Shown: positions 1 through 6,253, numbered from the stretch's first letter. The stretch: DNA of 6,537 nt from a bacterium (GCA_021847535.1 JAJZMR010000082.1:1-6537), one strand, 5' to 3'. The notes: generated by a model not told the origin, from the letters alone. Program-made: numbers and translations.

Positions 1-33
1 GCAAAATTCATCAGTTTGGTAAAAAATAGTTAC

Positions 34-80
34 TAACATCGCGCTTCTCCTTTTTTGTTATTGGGTTTAGTGCGATGTTA
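34..80. repeat. Inverted repeat / potential hairpin in the leader of the first gene
   Basis: The arms at 34-45 and 69-80 pair over 12 positions with one G-T wobble; the outer 9 bp (TAACATCGC / GCGATGTTA) are perfect. The loop of 23 bases is T-rich. A T-rich stretch lies a few bases beyond each arm (88-100 on the plus strand, and the complement of 21-26 on the minus strand), so it could be a weak terminator for a gene left of the window in either orientation. It could equally be a protein-binding operator or an RNA leader structure for the gene at 190. The T runs are not adjacent to the stem, so a classical intrinsic terminator is not assured. The rest of 1-189 shows no convincing ORF or promoter. 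Confidence 0.45.
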
Positions 81-189
81 AATCACTTATTTTTATATTT
101 CAAATTTCCGAACTGGCGTTAAGAAGGAATCAGTTTCTTGATCTAAGCCGCCTGGAAAAAACACCCGTGTCGATTAAAATGATAAAAAT

Positions 190-1041
190 ATGATACATAT
201 AAAGAAAAATTTTATCTTCTTGCCCATCGCCCTGTTGGCACACACTACCCTTTCAGCCGGCGCAGCACGCGAAAGCATCAAGATTCTTACAAAGGATATT
301 ATCACCGCAAGTCGCGCATTTTTGGCCGAACAAAAGCCACATCTGAAAGATCTTCAGCACCAACTCAAAGAGGCCTTGCAGGCACAACGTGGAAAGATTA
401 TTGGCCAGCTTACAGCTTTAAGCCAAGAGCCGGCTATGTCACGGTTGCAACTTATTGGTTCAGATGGGAGCATCATGTACAGGCAGATCCCCAGGTTTGA
501 TCTACCGTTTAAACATTTTATAACGGATAAAGTCCTTGCAAGAATAACAAATTTTTTACGCCCCGATAATGCTGCACTGACGAAACGGCTTATATATGCA
601 CTGGTTTTTTTTACCGGCAGATTGAAATATGAACTCATCTCTGCGCTACAAAAGTCATCTGCGCTCGGCGCTTTTCAGCAGCAGGCAACGGATATTGTGC
701 ACCACCAACCTCAAGCGCAGGCTGTTGCCCACCTTAAACAATCAGTGACCTTGCCAGGCGACATGACCGTTGAGGATGTTACACATACGGCAACTATCGA
801 TACTATTTTTGTCTTAACTGACGATATCGCACTTAAAGAAAAACCGTATACAACAGAATCAATGCAAGAAGAAAAGATGAGCTTTGTACCTCTCATTATT
901 GGCTTTCTTGGGGGCTACCTTGCTTATGTGGTTGACTCATGGCATAAAAAATTGCAACACTATGACTGGCGTACTATCGAATCATTGACCAGTACAGCCA
1001 TGGTAGACAATCCGATCCTTGTTGGTAGTAGAGATACATAA
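190..1041 (+). CDS. Exported protein of unknown function with a C-terminal transmembrane segment
   Basis: I do not recognise this 283-residue protein. The N-terminus looks like a Sec signal peptide: a basic stretch (IKKN, residues 4-7), a hydrophobic core at about 8-20, and small residues SAGAA at 22-26 suitable for signal peptidase I. The mature part begins with a charged, glutamine-rich helical region (about 27-80, probably amphipathic or coiled coil) and then a mixed region with a hydrophobic patch near 133-143. A second strong hydrophobic segment at 231-248 (FVPLIIGFLGGYLAYVV) looks like a membrane helix, followed by a 35-residue tail, so the protein may be periplasmic and anchored near its C-terminus. 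The ATG at 190 is the first in frame after a TAA at 175-177. It has no clear Shine-Dalgarno sequence, so translation may be weak or leader-dependent. The pgeF-like gene starts 25 bases after the stop, suggesting cotranscription. The function cannot be inferred from that neighbour. Confidence 0.8.
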   Translation: MIHIKKNFIFLPIALLAHTTLSAGAARESIKILTKDIITASRAFLAEQKPHLKDLQHQLKEALQAQRGKIIGQLTALSQEPAMSRLQLIGSDGSIMYRQIPRFDLPFKHFITDKVLARITNFLRPDNAALTKRLIYALVFFTGRLKYELISALQKSSALGAFQQQATDIVHHQPQAQAVAHLKQSVTLPGDMTVEDVTHTATIDTIFVLTDDIALKEKPYTTESMQEEKMSFVPLIIGFLGGYLAYVVDSWHKKLQHYDWRTIESLTSTAMVDNPILVGSRDT

Positions 1042-1066
1042 GCTGTTAAGAAAGGCCAGGCTGCAG

Positions 1067-1771
1067 ATGGCAGCGATGCGCATTCAAGAGCGTAATCTTT
1101 TAATTAGTTTTGGTGATATAACCACAAGCTATGTAAAACATTCGTTGCAAGGCCACTCGCAAGCGGATCTACTTGCTCGCCCGCAGCTTGTCCCTTTAAG
1201 CGCAAAAAATATTATTATCTTAAATCAAACACATAGTATTGACGGATACAGCGTCGCTCGTCAGATTGATGCACAGCTCAGGCCCTATACCAAGAATGGC
1301 GACTATATCATAACGGACCAACCGGACATTGCTTTAGCTGTTGAAACGGCAGATTGTGCACCGGTTATTTTTGCATCTAAACGGACGTTGGCTGTGGTGC
1401 ATGCTGGATGGCGCGGAGCGCGCAACGGGATTATTACGTGCGTATTAGGGAATTTTATTACTTATGGTGATAACATTCAGGATATCGATGTCTTTATTGG
1501 CCCGACCGCACGCAGCTGTTGTTATCGTGTGCAACAAGACTTTATCAATCAGTTTCCCGATGGTAACTATTTTATTAAACGAGGCAATGATTTTTATTTT
1601 GATCTTGTTACCTTTATTATACAAGAACTTATAAAGGCTGGTATTGCACGCCACCGGATTAATGACAAGTATGCTACCTGCACGATATGCTCTGAGCAGT
1701 ACTGCTCGTATCGACGACAAAGATCGTTAAACTTACGGACAATGACGGTTGCTGTTCTGCTGGCCGCATAG
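1067..1771 (+). CDS. pgeF: PgeF/YfiH-family laccase-domain protein (peptidoglycan editing factor / purine nucleoside phosphorylase type)
   Basis: This is a cytoplasmic, zinc-binding enzyme of the YfiH/YlmD/LACC1 family. Members have been called polyphenol oxidases, have purine nucleoside phosphorylase and adenosine deaminase activity in several studied cases, and in E. coli are linked to editing of misincorporated peptidoglycan precursors. The family signature is clear in a 234-residue product: NQTH with metal-binding His56, TADCAPV with Cys97, VHAGWRG with His112, then IGPxxxxCCYxV and the C-terminal CTxCxxxxxSYRR. His56, Cys97 and His112 correspond to the His-Cys-His zinc site known in the family. 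The reading frame is open from a TTG at 1019, but that start overlaps the previous gene; the ATG at 1067 is preceded by AAAGG and CAGG at 1051-1060 and gives a normal length. An ATG at 1076 is also possible. The N-terminal TRxGGxS-like motif common in the family is not visible, so this is a divergent or N-terminally short member. Confidence 0.88.
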   Translation: MAAMRIQERNLLISFGDITTSYVKHSLQGHSQADLLARPQLVPLSAKNIIILNQTHSIDGYSVARQIDAQLRPYTKNGDYIITDQPDIALAVETADCAPVIFASKRTLAVVHAGWRGARNGIITCVLGNFITYGDNIQDIDVFIGPTARSCCYRVQQDFINQFPDGNYFIKRGNDFYFDLVTFIIQELIKAGIARHRINDKYATCTICSEQYCSYRRQRSLNLRTMTVAVLLAA

Positions 1772-1784
1772 GCCCAAAGATAGT

Positions 1785-1863
1785 GGCGATGTTTTATCTT
1801 GAGCATGCCTGCGGTTCATGTGTTAAAAACAAAACTAATCATGCCAAAAAAGATAAAGATGCC
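1785..1863. repeat. Imperfect long inverted repeat upstream of secA
   Basis: Three paired blocks are nested: GGC 1785-1787 with GCC 1861-1863, TTTATCTT 1793-1800 with AAGATAAA 1850-1857 (perfect 8 bp), and GCATG 1803-1807 with CATGC 1840-1844, separated by small internal loops and enclosing an A-rich 32-base loop. No T run follows, so it is not a standard terminator for pgeF. It may be an mRNA structure in the pgeF-secA gap or a binding site, or it may be fortuitous. Confidence 0.3.
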
Positions 1864-1887
1864 ATCATATTGCACTCTGGTGAATAA
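1789..1887 (+). CDS. Possible small ORF (32 codons) with a CxxC motif, upstream of secA
   Basis: ATG at 1789 to TAA at 1885 encodes 32 residues: a hydrophobic start (MFYLEHA), a CGSC pair at residues 8-11, a lysine/aspartate-rich middle, and a short hydrophobic end. Only a weak AAAGA (1776-1780) precedes it. It lies 17 bases after pgeF and 57 bases before secA and contains most of the inverted repeat described separately. It has no signal-like hydrophobic core, so it does not resemble SecM. A 32-codon frame can occur by chance in a gap of this size, so this is only a candidate. Confidence 0.2.
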   Translation: MFYLEHACGSCVKNKTNHAKKDKDAIILHSGE

Positions 1888-1898
1888 CGATTTACACT
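1870..1898 (+). promoter_or_regulatory. Candidate sigma70-type promoter for secA
   Basis: TTGCAC (1870-1875) and TACACT (1893-1898) are separated by exactly 17 bases and lie about 45 bases before the secA start, with an A-rich stretch downstream. The -35 box matches consensus at three positions and the -10 box at four, so the boxes are modest and the spacing is the best argument. secA could instead be read through from the two genes upstream. Confidence 0.3.
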
Positions 1899-1933
1899 AA
1901 AAAGAAATAAAAATTAAAAAATTAAACCTGCAT

Positions 1934-1940
1934 GGAAGGT
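1934..1940 (+). promoter_or_regulatory. Ribosome binding site of secA
   Basis: GGAAGGT ends four bases before the ATG at 1945 and fixes that start; the same ATG gives the expected SecA N-terminus (a short helix, then KLFG). Confidence 0.7.
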
Positions 1941-1944
1941 CAGC

Positions 1945-4482
1945 ATGATTGTAGATATCATTAGGAAATTATTTGGTACTAATAATAGCCGCGTTCTGAA
2001 TCGAATGCAGGCTCTTGTCATCCGCATCAATTATCTTGAAACTGAAATGAAACAGCTGACCGATGCAGAGCTTTCTGCTAAAACAGCATATTTTCGCCAA
2101 CAGATCATTGATGGCAAAACACTTGATGATATCCTGCCTGAGGCATTTGCAGTAGTACGCGAAACATCACGTCGCTTTTTAGGGCAACGCCATTATGATG
2201 TGCAGCTTTTAGGGGGCATCACGCTCCATGAGGGTAAAATCTCTGAAATGAAAACTGGTGAAGGAAAGACGCTTACTGCAACGCTTGCATTATACCTGAA
2301 TGCACTTGCAGGTAAAGGGGCACATTTAGTTACGGTGAATGATTACCTTGCGCGTCGCGACGCAAACTGGATGGCACCGGTCTTTAATCATCTTGGGCTG
2401 ACAGTCGGGGTATTACAGCATGACCTTGATGACCAGGAACGGAAAAAAGTATACGAAAGCGATATAGTATACGCAACAAACAATGAACTTGGTTTTGACT
2501 ATTTGCGCGATAATATGAAATTCAGACTTGAAGATTATGTTCAGCGCGATTTACACTACGCTATTGTTGATGAAGTCGACTCTATTTTGATTGATGAAGC
2601 ACGGACACCGTTAATTATTTCTGGATCATCTGACGACGCAACCCATCTTTATGCACGGGTAAATAGTGTTATTCCGTTACTCCAGCCGGTTGTTGATTTT
2701 GAGGTTGACGAAAAAAACCGTACCGTTCAGTTGACAGAAACTGGCAACGATAAAGTTGAAGCAGCGCTGCAGGTTACCAACTTGTACGATCTTGCCAATA
2801 TAAAAATGTTACACCATGTAGGCCAAGCATTACGTGCTCATAAACTTTTTAAGCGTGATGTTGATTATGTCGTGCGTGATAACCAAGTGCTCATTGTAGA
2901 TGAGTTTACCGGACGTATTCTTTCTGGTCGACGCTACAGCGACGGACTCCATCAAGCAATTGAGGCAAAAGAAGGTGTGCCGGTACAACGTGAAAGTCAA
3001 ACCGTTGCATCGATAACATTGCAAAATTATTTTAGACTCTATAAAAAATTGGCTGGTATGACCGGTACAGCGATCACCGAAGCGGAAGAATTTCATAAAA
3101 TTTATAATTTGGCCGTCGTCAGTATCCCGACACATCGACCGATGATTCGTGATGACAAACCAGATCTATTATTTTTATCGCGCGAATCGAAAGAGCGTGC
3201 TATAGCTCAAGACATTGTCGAGCGTCACATGAAGGGCCAGCCTGTCCTGATTGGCACGATATCCGTTGAAAGCTCTGAGCGGCTGAGCATGGTGCTTAAT
3301 GCCCAGAACATTCCTCACGAAGTATTAAATGCGAAAAACCATGCACGCGAGGCTGAAATTGTTGCATGTGCAGGCCAAAAAGGCCGTGTAACCATTGCCA
3401 CTAATATGGCAGGTCGTGGTACCGACATTAAGCTTACGCAAGATTCGCTTGATGCTGGCGGCCTTTATATTCTTGGAACAGAGCGGCATGAAAGCAGGCG
3501 TATTGATAATCAGTTACGTGGCCGTTCTGGGCGTCAGGGTGACCCGGGAGAATCACGTTTCTATTTAAGTCCTGATGACAATCTTATTCGTATTTTTGGT
3601 GGCGAAACGTTTAAAAAGCGACTTCAGTTTGCTGGCATGACAGAAGATGAATCGATAGAATCTAAATTTTTCACCAAAAATATTGAGCGGATGCAAGAAC
3701 GGGTCGAGCGGGACAATTTTGAAATACGAAAAAATTTACTTGAATATGATGACGTTTTAAATCAGCAGCGAACAGTTATTTATACCTATCGGCGGATGGT
3801 GCTTGAAGGGCAGGAGCATATCTTTGATTTGATCCGAGACCTTATAGCAGAAACAGTTGAAGACCTGGTAGCCTTTCATGCACAATCTAGAATGTTATCG
3901 CATGAAAATTTAAATGACTTATTTAATGCACTCGCACTCATGATCAACAGTGATGCTGCGTCATTAAAAGAAAAAAATATTACCCAAACGGATGTTGATA
4001 CACTTACACCACTCCTGATTGATCATATTTTAATGGAATATAACTTATATATTGAGGGTCGTGACCAATCGCTCCTTCAAGAAGCACAAAAGTGGCTCAT
4101 GCTTAACTCTATAGATCTGGCATGGAAACAGCATATGCTCAACCTTGACCATTTAAAAGAAGGGATCGGGCTACGAGGTATGGGGCAGAAGAACCCGCTT
4201 ATCGAGTATAAAAAAGAGGCCTATGGTCTTTTTGCTGACATGATGCGCTCGATCCGGTTTGAAATTATTCACCATATCTTCCATCTTAATATGAGCCAAT
4301 TTGATCAAAAAGAGTTTGAACGGGAACGTGAACGTGAGCTTGATGAAGTAAAGATGTCAGGTGGTTCTGAAAATGATATTACTAAAACAGTAACCCAAGC
4401 TCGTGCTGAAAATATGGTTGGCAGGAACGACGACTGTCCATGCGGATCGGGGAAAAAATTTAAAAAATGCCATGGCAAATAA
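1945..4482 (+). CDS. secA: Preprotein translocase subunit SecA
   Basis: SecA is the ATPase motor that pushes unfolded secretory proteins through the SecYEG channel. The 845-residue product is complete and of normal length. Nucleotide-binding fold 1 carries Walker A MKTGEGKT (102-109) and Walker B DEVDSILIDEARTP (209-222). The preprotein cross-linking domain follows (about 225-365) with VDEFTGRILSGRRYSDGLHQ around 318-337, then GMTGTA (371-376). Nucleotide-binding fold 2 has TNMAGRGTDI (487-496), GTERHESRRIDNQLRGRSGRQGDPG at 511-535 with its arginine fingers, and SRFYLS (537-542). The helical scaffold and wing domains fill about 560-785, with NLLEYDDVLNQQR near 597. A charged linker (about 786-822) leads to the C-terminal zinc motif with Cys831, Cys833, Cys842 and His843, which in studied SecA binds SecB and phospholipid. 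No catalytic residue appears to be missing. It sits alone between the upstream pgeF-like gene and a strong terminator, and presumably exports the signal-peptide proteins encoded on both sides. Confidence 0.99.
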   Translation: MIVDIIRKLFGTNNSRVLNRMQALVIRINYLETEMKQLTDAELSAKTAYFRQQIIDGKTLDDILPEAFAVVRETSRRFLGQRHYDVQLLGGITLHEGKISEMKTGEGKTLTATLALYLNALAGKGAHLVTVNDYLARRDANWMAPVFNHLGLTVGVLQHDLDDQERKKVYESDIVYATNNELGFDYLRDNMKFRLEDYVQRDLHYAIVDEVDSILIDEARTPLIISGSSDDATHLYARVNSVIPLLQPVVDFEVDEKNRTVQLTETGNDKVEAALQVTNLYDLANIKMLHHVGQALRAHKLFKRDVDYVVRDNQVLIVDEFTGRILSGRRYSDGLHQAIEAKEGVPVQRESQTVASITLQNYFRLYKKLAGMTGTAITEAEEFHKIYNLAVVSIPTHRPMIRDDKPDLLFLSRESKERAIAQDIVERHMKGQPVLIGTISVESSERLSMVLNAQNIPHEVLNAKNHAREAEIVACAGQKGRVTIATNMAGRGTDIKLTQDSLDAGGLYILGTERHESRRIDNQLRGRSGRQGDPGESRFYLSPDDNLIRIFGGETFKKRLQFAGMTEDESIESKFFTKNIERMQERVERDNFEIRKNLLEYDDVLNQQRTVIYTYRRMVLEGQEHIFDLIRDLIAETVEDLVAFHAQSRMLSHENLNDLFNALALMINSDAASLKEKNITQTDVDTLTPLLIDHILMEYNLYIEGRDQSLLQEAQKWLMLNSIDLAWKQHMLNLDHLKEGIGLRGMGQKNPLIEYKKEAYGLFADMMRSIRFEIIHHIFHLNMSQFDQKEFERERERELDEVKMSGGSENDITKTVTQARAENMVGRNDDCPCGSGKKFKKCHGK

Positions 4483-4502
4483 CTGAGTAACACAACGATA
4501 GT

Positions 4503-4528
4503 AAAAAGGGAGCTTGCGCTCCCTTTTT
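4503..4528. terminator. Bidirectional intrinsic terminator between secA and the converging operon
   Basis: AAAAAGGGAGC (4503-4513) and GCTCCCTTTTT (4518-4528) form a perfect 11-bp stem with a 4-base TTGC loop. The arms carry an A tract on one side and a T tract on the other, followed by GTTTTT on the plus strand. It can therefore end secA transcription rightward and the minus-strand operon leftward, and it lies between the two stop codons (4482 and 4551). Confidence 0.93.
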
Positions 4529-4550
4529 GTTTTTAAACTGGTCTGCCTAC

Positions 4551-5687
4551 TTAGTCATTTGCTTCAAAAGGCAGGATACGCATTATTTCTTTTGACTCAC
4601 GAGCCGCTTGCTCACTGGTACGACTTGAAGATTTTGCAGGCAGTGATAATTTTTCTGGATTGATCATTCTTCTGCTTTTTTCATTAAATTTTGGCGCATA
4701 TTCATTATACAGACGCATAAAATAAATATCGCCCTCATGTAAGACAATATCATTCATTTGTCGAAATAAGTCTTGGATCTCTACTCTTTTTTCGATAGTA
4801 TAATTTTTTAACAATGTTTCAAGAACCGCTTTATACTCCGCCAATGAATTTGGAGAAATAGTGATCAATCTCGGTTGGATCAAGTCAACAATTTCTTCAT
4901 TAAATTGTGGTGCATAGGTATTATAGACATCCATAAAATCGATACCTTGATTCGCATGCGCTTTGGCATCAAGGGCCCTAAAAAGTTCCTTGATATAGTC
5001 ATTTTGCAGATTTTCCGATTCATGAAGATTTTCCAAGAGCCTGTCAAACGCTTTGCTAAACTCATCAGCAGTCGAAGGTATCTGTTTTATTTTTTTAAGC
5101 TCAATAAGCCCTTGGCTTTTTTTATTAAATTTAGGGGCATAATCATTGTACAAGGCGATGTACTCAATATGCTGCTCTTTTTCAATCATTGTTTGTATAC
5201 GCTTAAATAAGGATTTAATATACTCTTTTTGTGCAGAGTTGCCATTATCAAAATTTTTAAGCATAGCATCAAAAGCGTTTGCTATCGCACCGATAGTGGT
5301 TGGCGCAAGCTCAATCGATACTGGACTTATAAGCTTGGCACTTTTTTCATTAAATTTCGGAGCATAGTCATTATATAATTTTACAAAGTCTATACTTGAA
5401 CGATCCTCTGCATAATCCTTTATCCGTTCAAACAGTGCGGCGATATATCCTTTTTCCTCTTGCGATACGCCCTTAAAAGCGGTAAGTGTTTGAGTAACAA
5501 CATCCCTAAAATCGTTAACCGTCTGTAAGCTGTCTACAGCTGGGGGCGTGTAACGCTGAGGCCCAATAGGGCCCTGTGGGCCAGGCTTGCCAAACTGTGG
5601 ACCCACCAGGCTGGGTTCTCGTGGTGATACAGACAATGCCGTAACAAGCGGGATCGCTAAGCAAATTTTTTTAGTAAGTTGTTTCAT
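4551..5687 (-). CDS. Exported repeat protein with collagen-like segment and four LYNxYAPKFN modules
   Basis: I do not recognise a named family. With the start at 5687 the protein has 378 residues: a Sec signal peptide (KQLTKK, then hydrophobic CLAIPLVTALSVS to about residue 21), then a Gly-X-Y stretch with four consecutive triplets GKP-GPQ-GPI-GPQ (33-44). Four tandem modules of 72-75 residues follow (about 53-122, 128-197, 203-272, 278-344). Each has an F/L-heptad helical first half, an LF(x)R(x) turn, and the signature LYNDYAPKFNEKSxxLI (signature starts at 104, 179, 254 and 326). A serine-, arginine- and glutamate-rich tail of about 34 residues ends the chain. The product is probably exported and mostly alpha-helical. 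The ORF is open to an ATG at 5714, but the ATG at 5687 directly begins the signal peptide and has AGAGGAAG at a good distance. It follows the 166-residue paralogue by 52 bases, in the same operon, and ends at the shared terminator. A role on the surface or in host contact is inference. Confidence 0.9.
   Translation of the reverse strand: MKQLTKKICLAIPLVTALSVSPREPSLVGPQFGKPGPQGPIGPQRYTPPAVDSLQTVNDFRDVVTQTLTAFKGVSQEEKGYIAALFERIKDYAEDRSSIDFVKLYNDYAPKFNEKSAKLISPVSIELAPTTIGAIANAFDAMLKNFDNGNSAQKEYIKSLFKRIQTMIEKEQHIEYIALYNDYAPKFNKKSQGLIELKKIKQIPSTADEFSKAFDRLLENLHESENLQNDYIKELFRALDAKAHANQGIDFMDVYNTYAPQFNEEIVDLIQPRLITISPNSLAEYKAVLETLLKNYTIEKRVEIQDLFRQMNDIVLHEGDIYFMRLYNEYAPKFNEKSRRMINPEKLSLPAKSSSRTSEQAARESKEIMRILPFEAND
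4656..5531 (-). repeat. Four tandem protein-level modules (about 75 residues each) within the exported repeat protein
   Basis: The units cover roughly 5322-5531, 5097-5306, 4872-5081 and 4656-4856. The signature is LYNDYAPKFN in units 1 and 2, VYNTYAPQFN in unit 3 and LYNEYAPKFN in unit 4, with spacings of 75, 75 and 72 residues. Identity outside the signature is low and the DNA has diverged, so the duplications are old and the signature is under selection. The helical positions preceding it (for example YIAALFERI, YIKSLFKRI, YIKELFRAL, EIQDLFRQM) are also conserved. Confidence 0.88.
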
Positions 5688-5691
5688 ATAG

Positions 5692-5702
5692 TTCTTCCTC
5701 TC
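5692..5702 (-). promoter_or_regulatory. Ribosome binding site deciding the start at 5687
   Basis: On the minus strand GAGAGGAAG precedes the ATG at 5687 by six bases, a near-ideal Shine-Dalgarno arrangement. An alternative ATG at 5714 has only a weaker AGGT upstream and would add nine charged residues in front of the signal peptide. Confidence 0.65.
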
Positions 5703-5739
5703 TTCAAAGCTCATTAAATTTACCTATCTCTTTTTTTAT

Positions 5740-6240
5740 CTAGTATGTTGCACGCGCGTCAATCAAATCAGGCTCTATCTTATTAAATTTTGCGCGATAT
5801 TCATCGTATAAAGAATTGAAGGTCTCATCTTTTTTTGCCTTGTCTAAAATTCGTGCAAATAGCACTTTAATTTGTGCCTTAACGATCCTATTGCTTTCGA
5901 TTGAAAATGTGGCTAGCGATTTTTCCAACTCATTTTTAAAATCATCGACTGGTACAAGTTTCGTAAGCTCACTTTTTTTAGCTGGCTTGTTTGGTTCTAA
6001 TTCTTTTTTTGTTTCTGCTAGCGGTTTCCCCTGTACAATCGCTTGAAGACTTTCAAAAGGTTTAACCTGCTTGCCCAGACCAATAGCTCCCACCATTGGC
6101 GGTGGCGGTGGCGGATTAGGAATACCGGAAGGATTCGTAAGCATTCCCGGCTTGATCACCGCTTGATATTTTTCGATAGCCTTATTAAGATTTTCGGTAA
6201 AAGTGAATGTACTTGCAAGCAACATCAGTATTTCATTCAT
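5740..6240 (-). CDS. Proline-rich protein with WH2-like motif and one LYNxYAPKFN-type module
   Basis: No named family is recognised for this 166-residue protein. From the N-terminus: a short hydrophobic stretch (ILMLLASTFTF, residues 4-14) without a basic n-region, so a classical signal peptide is doubtful. Then a proline run (41-48, PNPPPPPP), a glycine-containing spacer (MVGAIGLGK), and the segment ESLQAIVQGKPLAET (63-77), which matches the WH2 actin-binding pattern L--I--G--L found in WASP-family and WIP proteins. A lysine/glutamate-rich linker (77-95) leads to one copy of the repeat module (97-160, LYDEYRAKFN at 144-153) shared with the next gene. The start at 6240 is fixed by AAGGAGA six bases upstream, and the reading frame is intact. 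Polyproline followed by WH2 is the layout of eukaryotic and some bacterial actin nucleators, so a host-cytoskeleton effector is a reasonable hypothesis. The WH2 match is imperfect: the usual basic LKK[T/V] is LAET here. Confidence 0.88.
   Translation of the reverse strand: MNEILMLLASTFTFTENLNKAIEKYQAVIKPGMLTNPSGIPNPPPPPPMVGAIGLGKQVKPFESLQAIVQGKPLAETKKELEPNKPAKKSELTKLVPVDDFKNELEKSLATFSIESNRIVKAQIKVLFARILDKAKKDETFNSLYDEYRAKFNKIEPDLIDARATY
5761..5952 (-). repeat. Single copy of the LYNxYAPKFN-type module in the 166-residue protein
   Basis: Residues 97-160 align in order with the four modules of the downstream protein: a helical start (VDDFKNELEKSLATF), the conserved core IKVLFARILDKA, then LYDEYRAKFN followed by LIDA. 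It is the most divergent unit (YRAKFN for YAPKFN), consistent with being a separated or ancestral copy. Confidence 0.75.
6004..6057 (-). other. WH2-like candidate actin-binding motif coding segment
   Basis: It encodes residues 62-79 of the 166-residue protein. Set against the WH2 core (L-x-x-I-x-x-G-x-x-L), the residues are L65, I68, G71 and L74, all at canonical spacing, with an amphipathic helix before the glycine. The following LKK[T/V] basic segment is LAET, with lysines only further on (78-79). It lies 12 residues after the polyproline run. Confidence 0.45.
6097..6114 (-). repeat. (CCGCCA)3 hexanucleotide repeat encoding six prolines
   Basis: Three perfect hexamer units encode prolines 43-48 of the WH2-like protein, alternating CCG and CCA codons. 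It is an in-frame microsatellite, so slippage would lengthen or shorten the proline run by two residues without breaking the gene. Confidence 0.8.
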
Positions 6241-6246
6241 ATACTG

Positions 6247-6253
6247 TCTCCTT
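6247..6253 (-). promoter_or_regulatory. Ribosome binding site of the WH2-like gene
   Basis: AAGGAGA on the minus strand ends six bases before the ATG at 6240. It is a near-perfect Shine-Dalgarno and supports this start even though the resulting N-terminus is not a classical signal peptide. Confidence 0.8.

Noticed and set aside
1019..1066. Upstream TTG start for the PgeF-like gene
   Set aside because: It overlaps the end of the preceding gene and lacks a Shine-Dalgarno sequence; the ATG at 1067 has AAAGG/CAGG upstream and gives a normal family length.
1787..1794. GCGATGTT shared with the left-edge inverted repeat (72-79), as a possible common operator
   Set aside because: An 8-base match between two gaps is not enough without a third copy; the second lies outside the perfect arms of its hairpin.
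1789..1887. SecM-like secretion monitor upstream of secA
   Set aside because: The small ORF lacks a signal peptide and any recognisable arrest motif.
2830..3135. Minus-strand ORF of 101 codons inside secA
   Set aside because: It is antisense to conserved SecA motifs and shows no independent protein features.
4875..5210. Plus-strand ORF of 111 codons opposite the repeat protein
   Set aside because: It lies antisense to well-supported repeats, has no ribosome binding site, and its content is a low-complexity reflection of the helical repeat codons.
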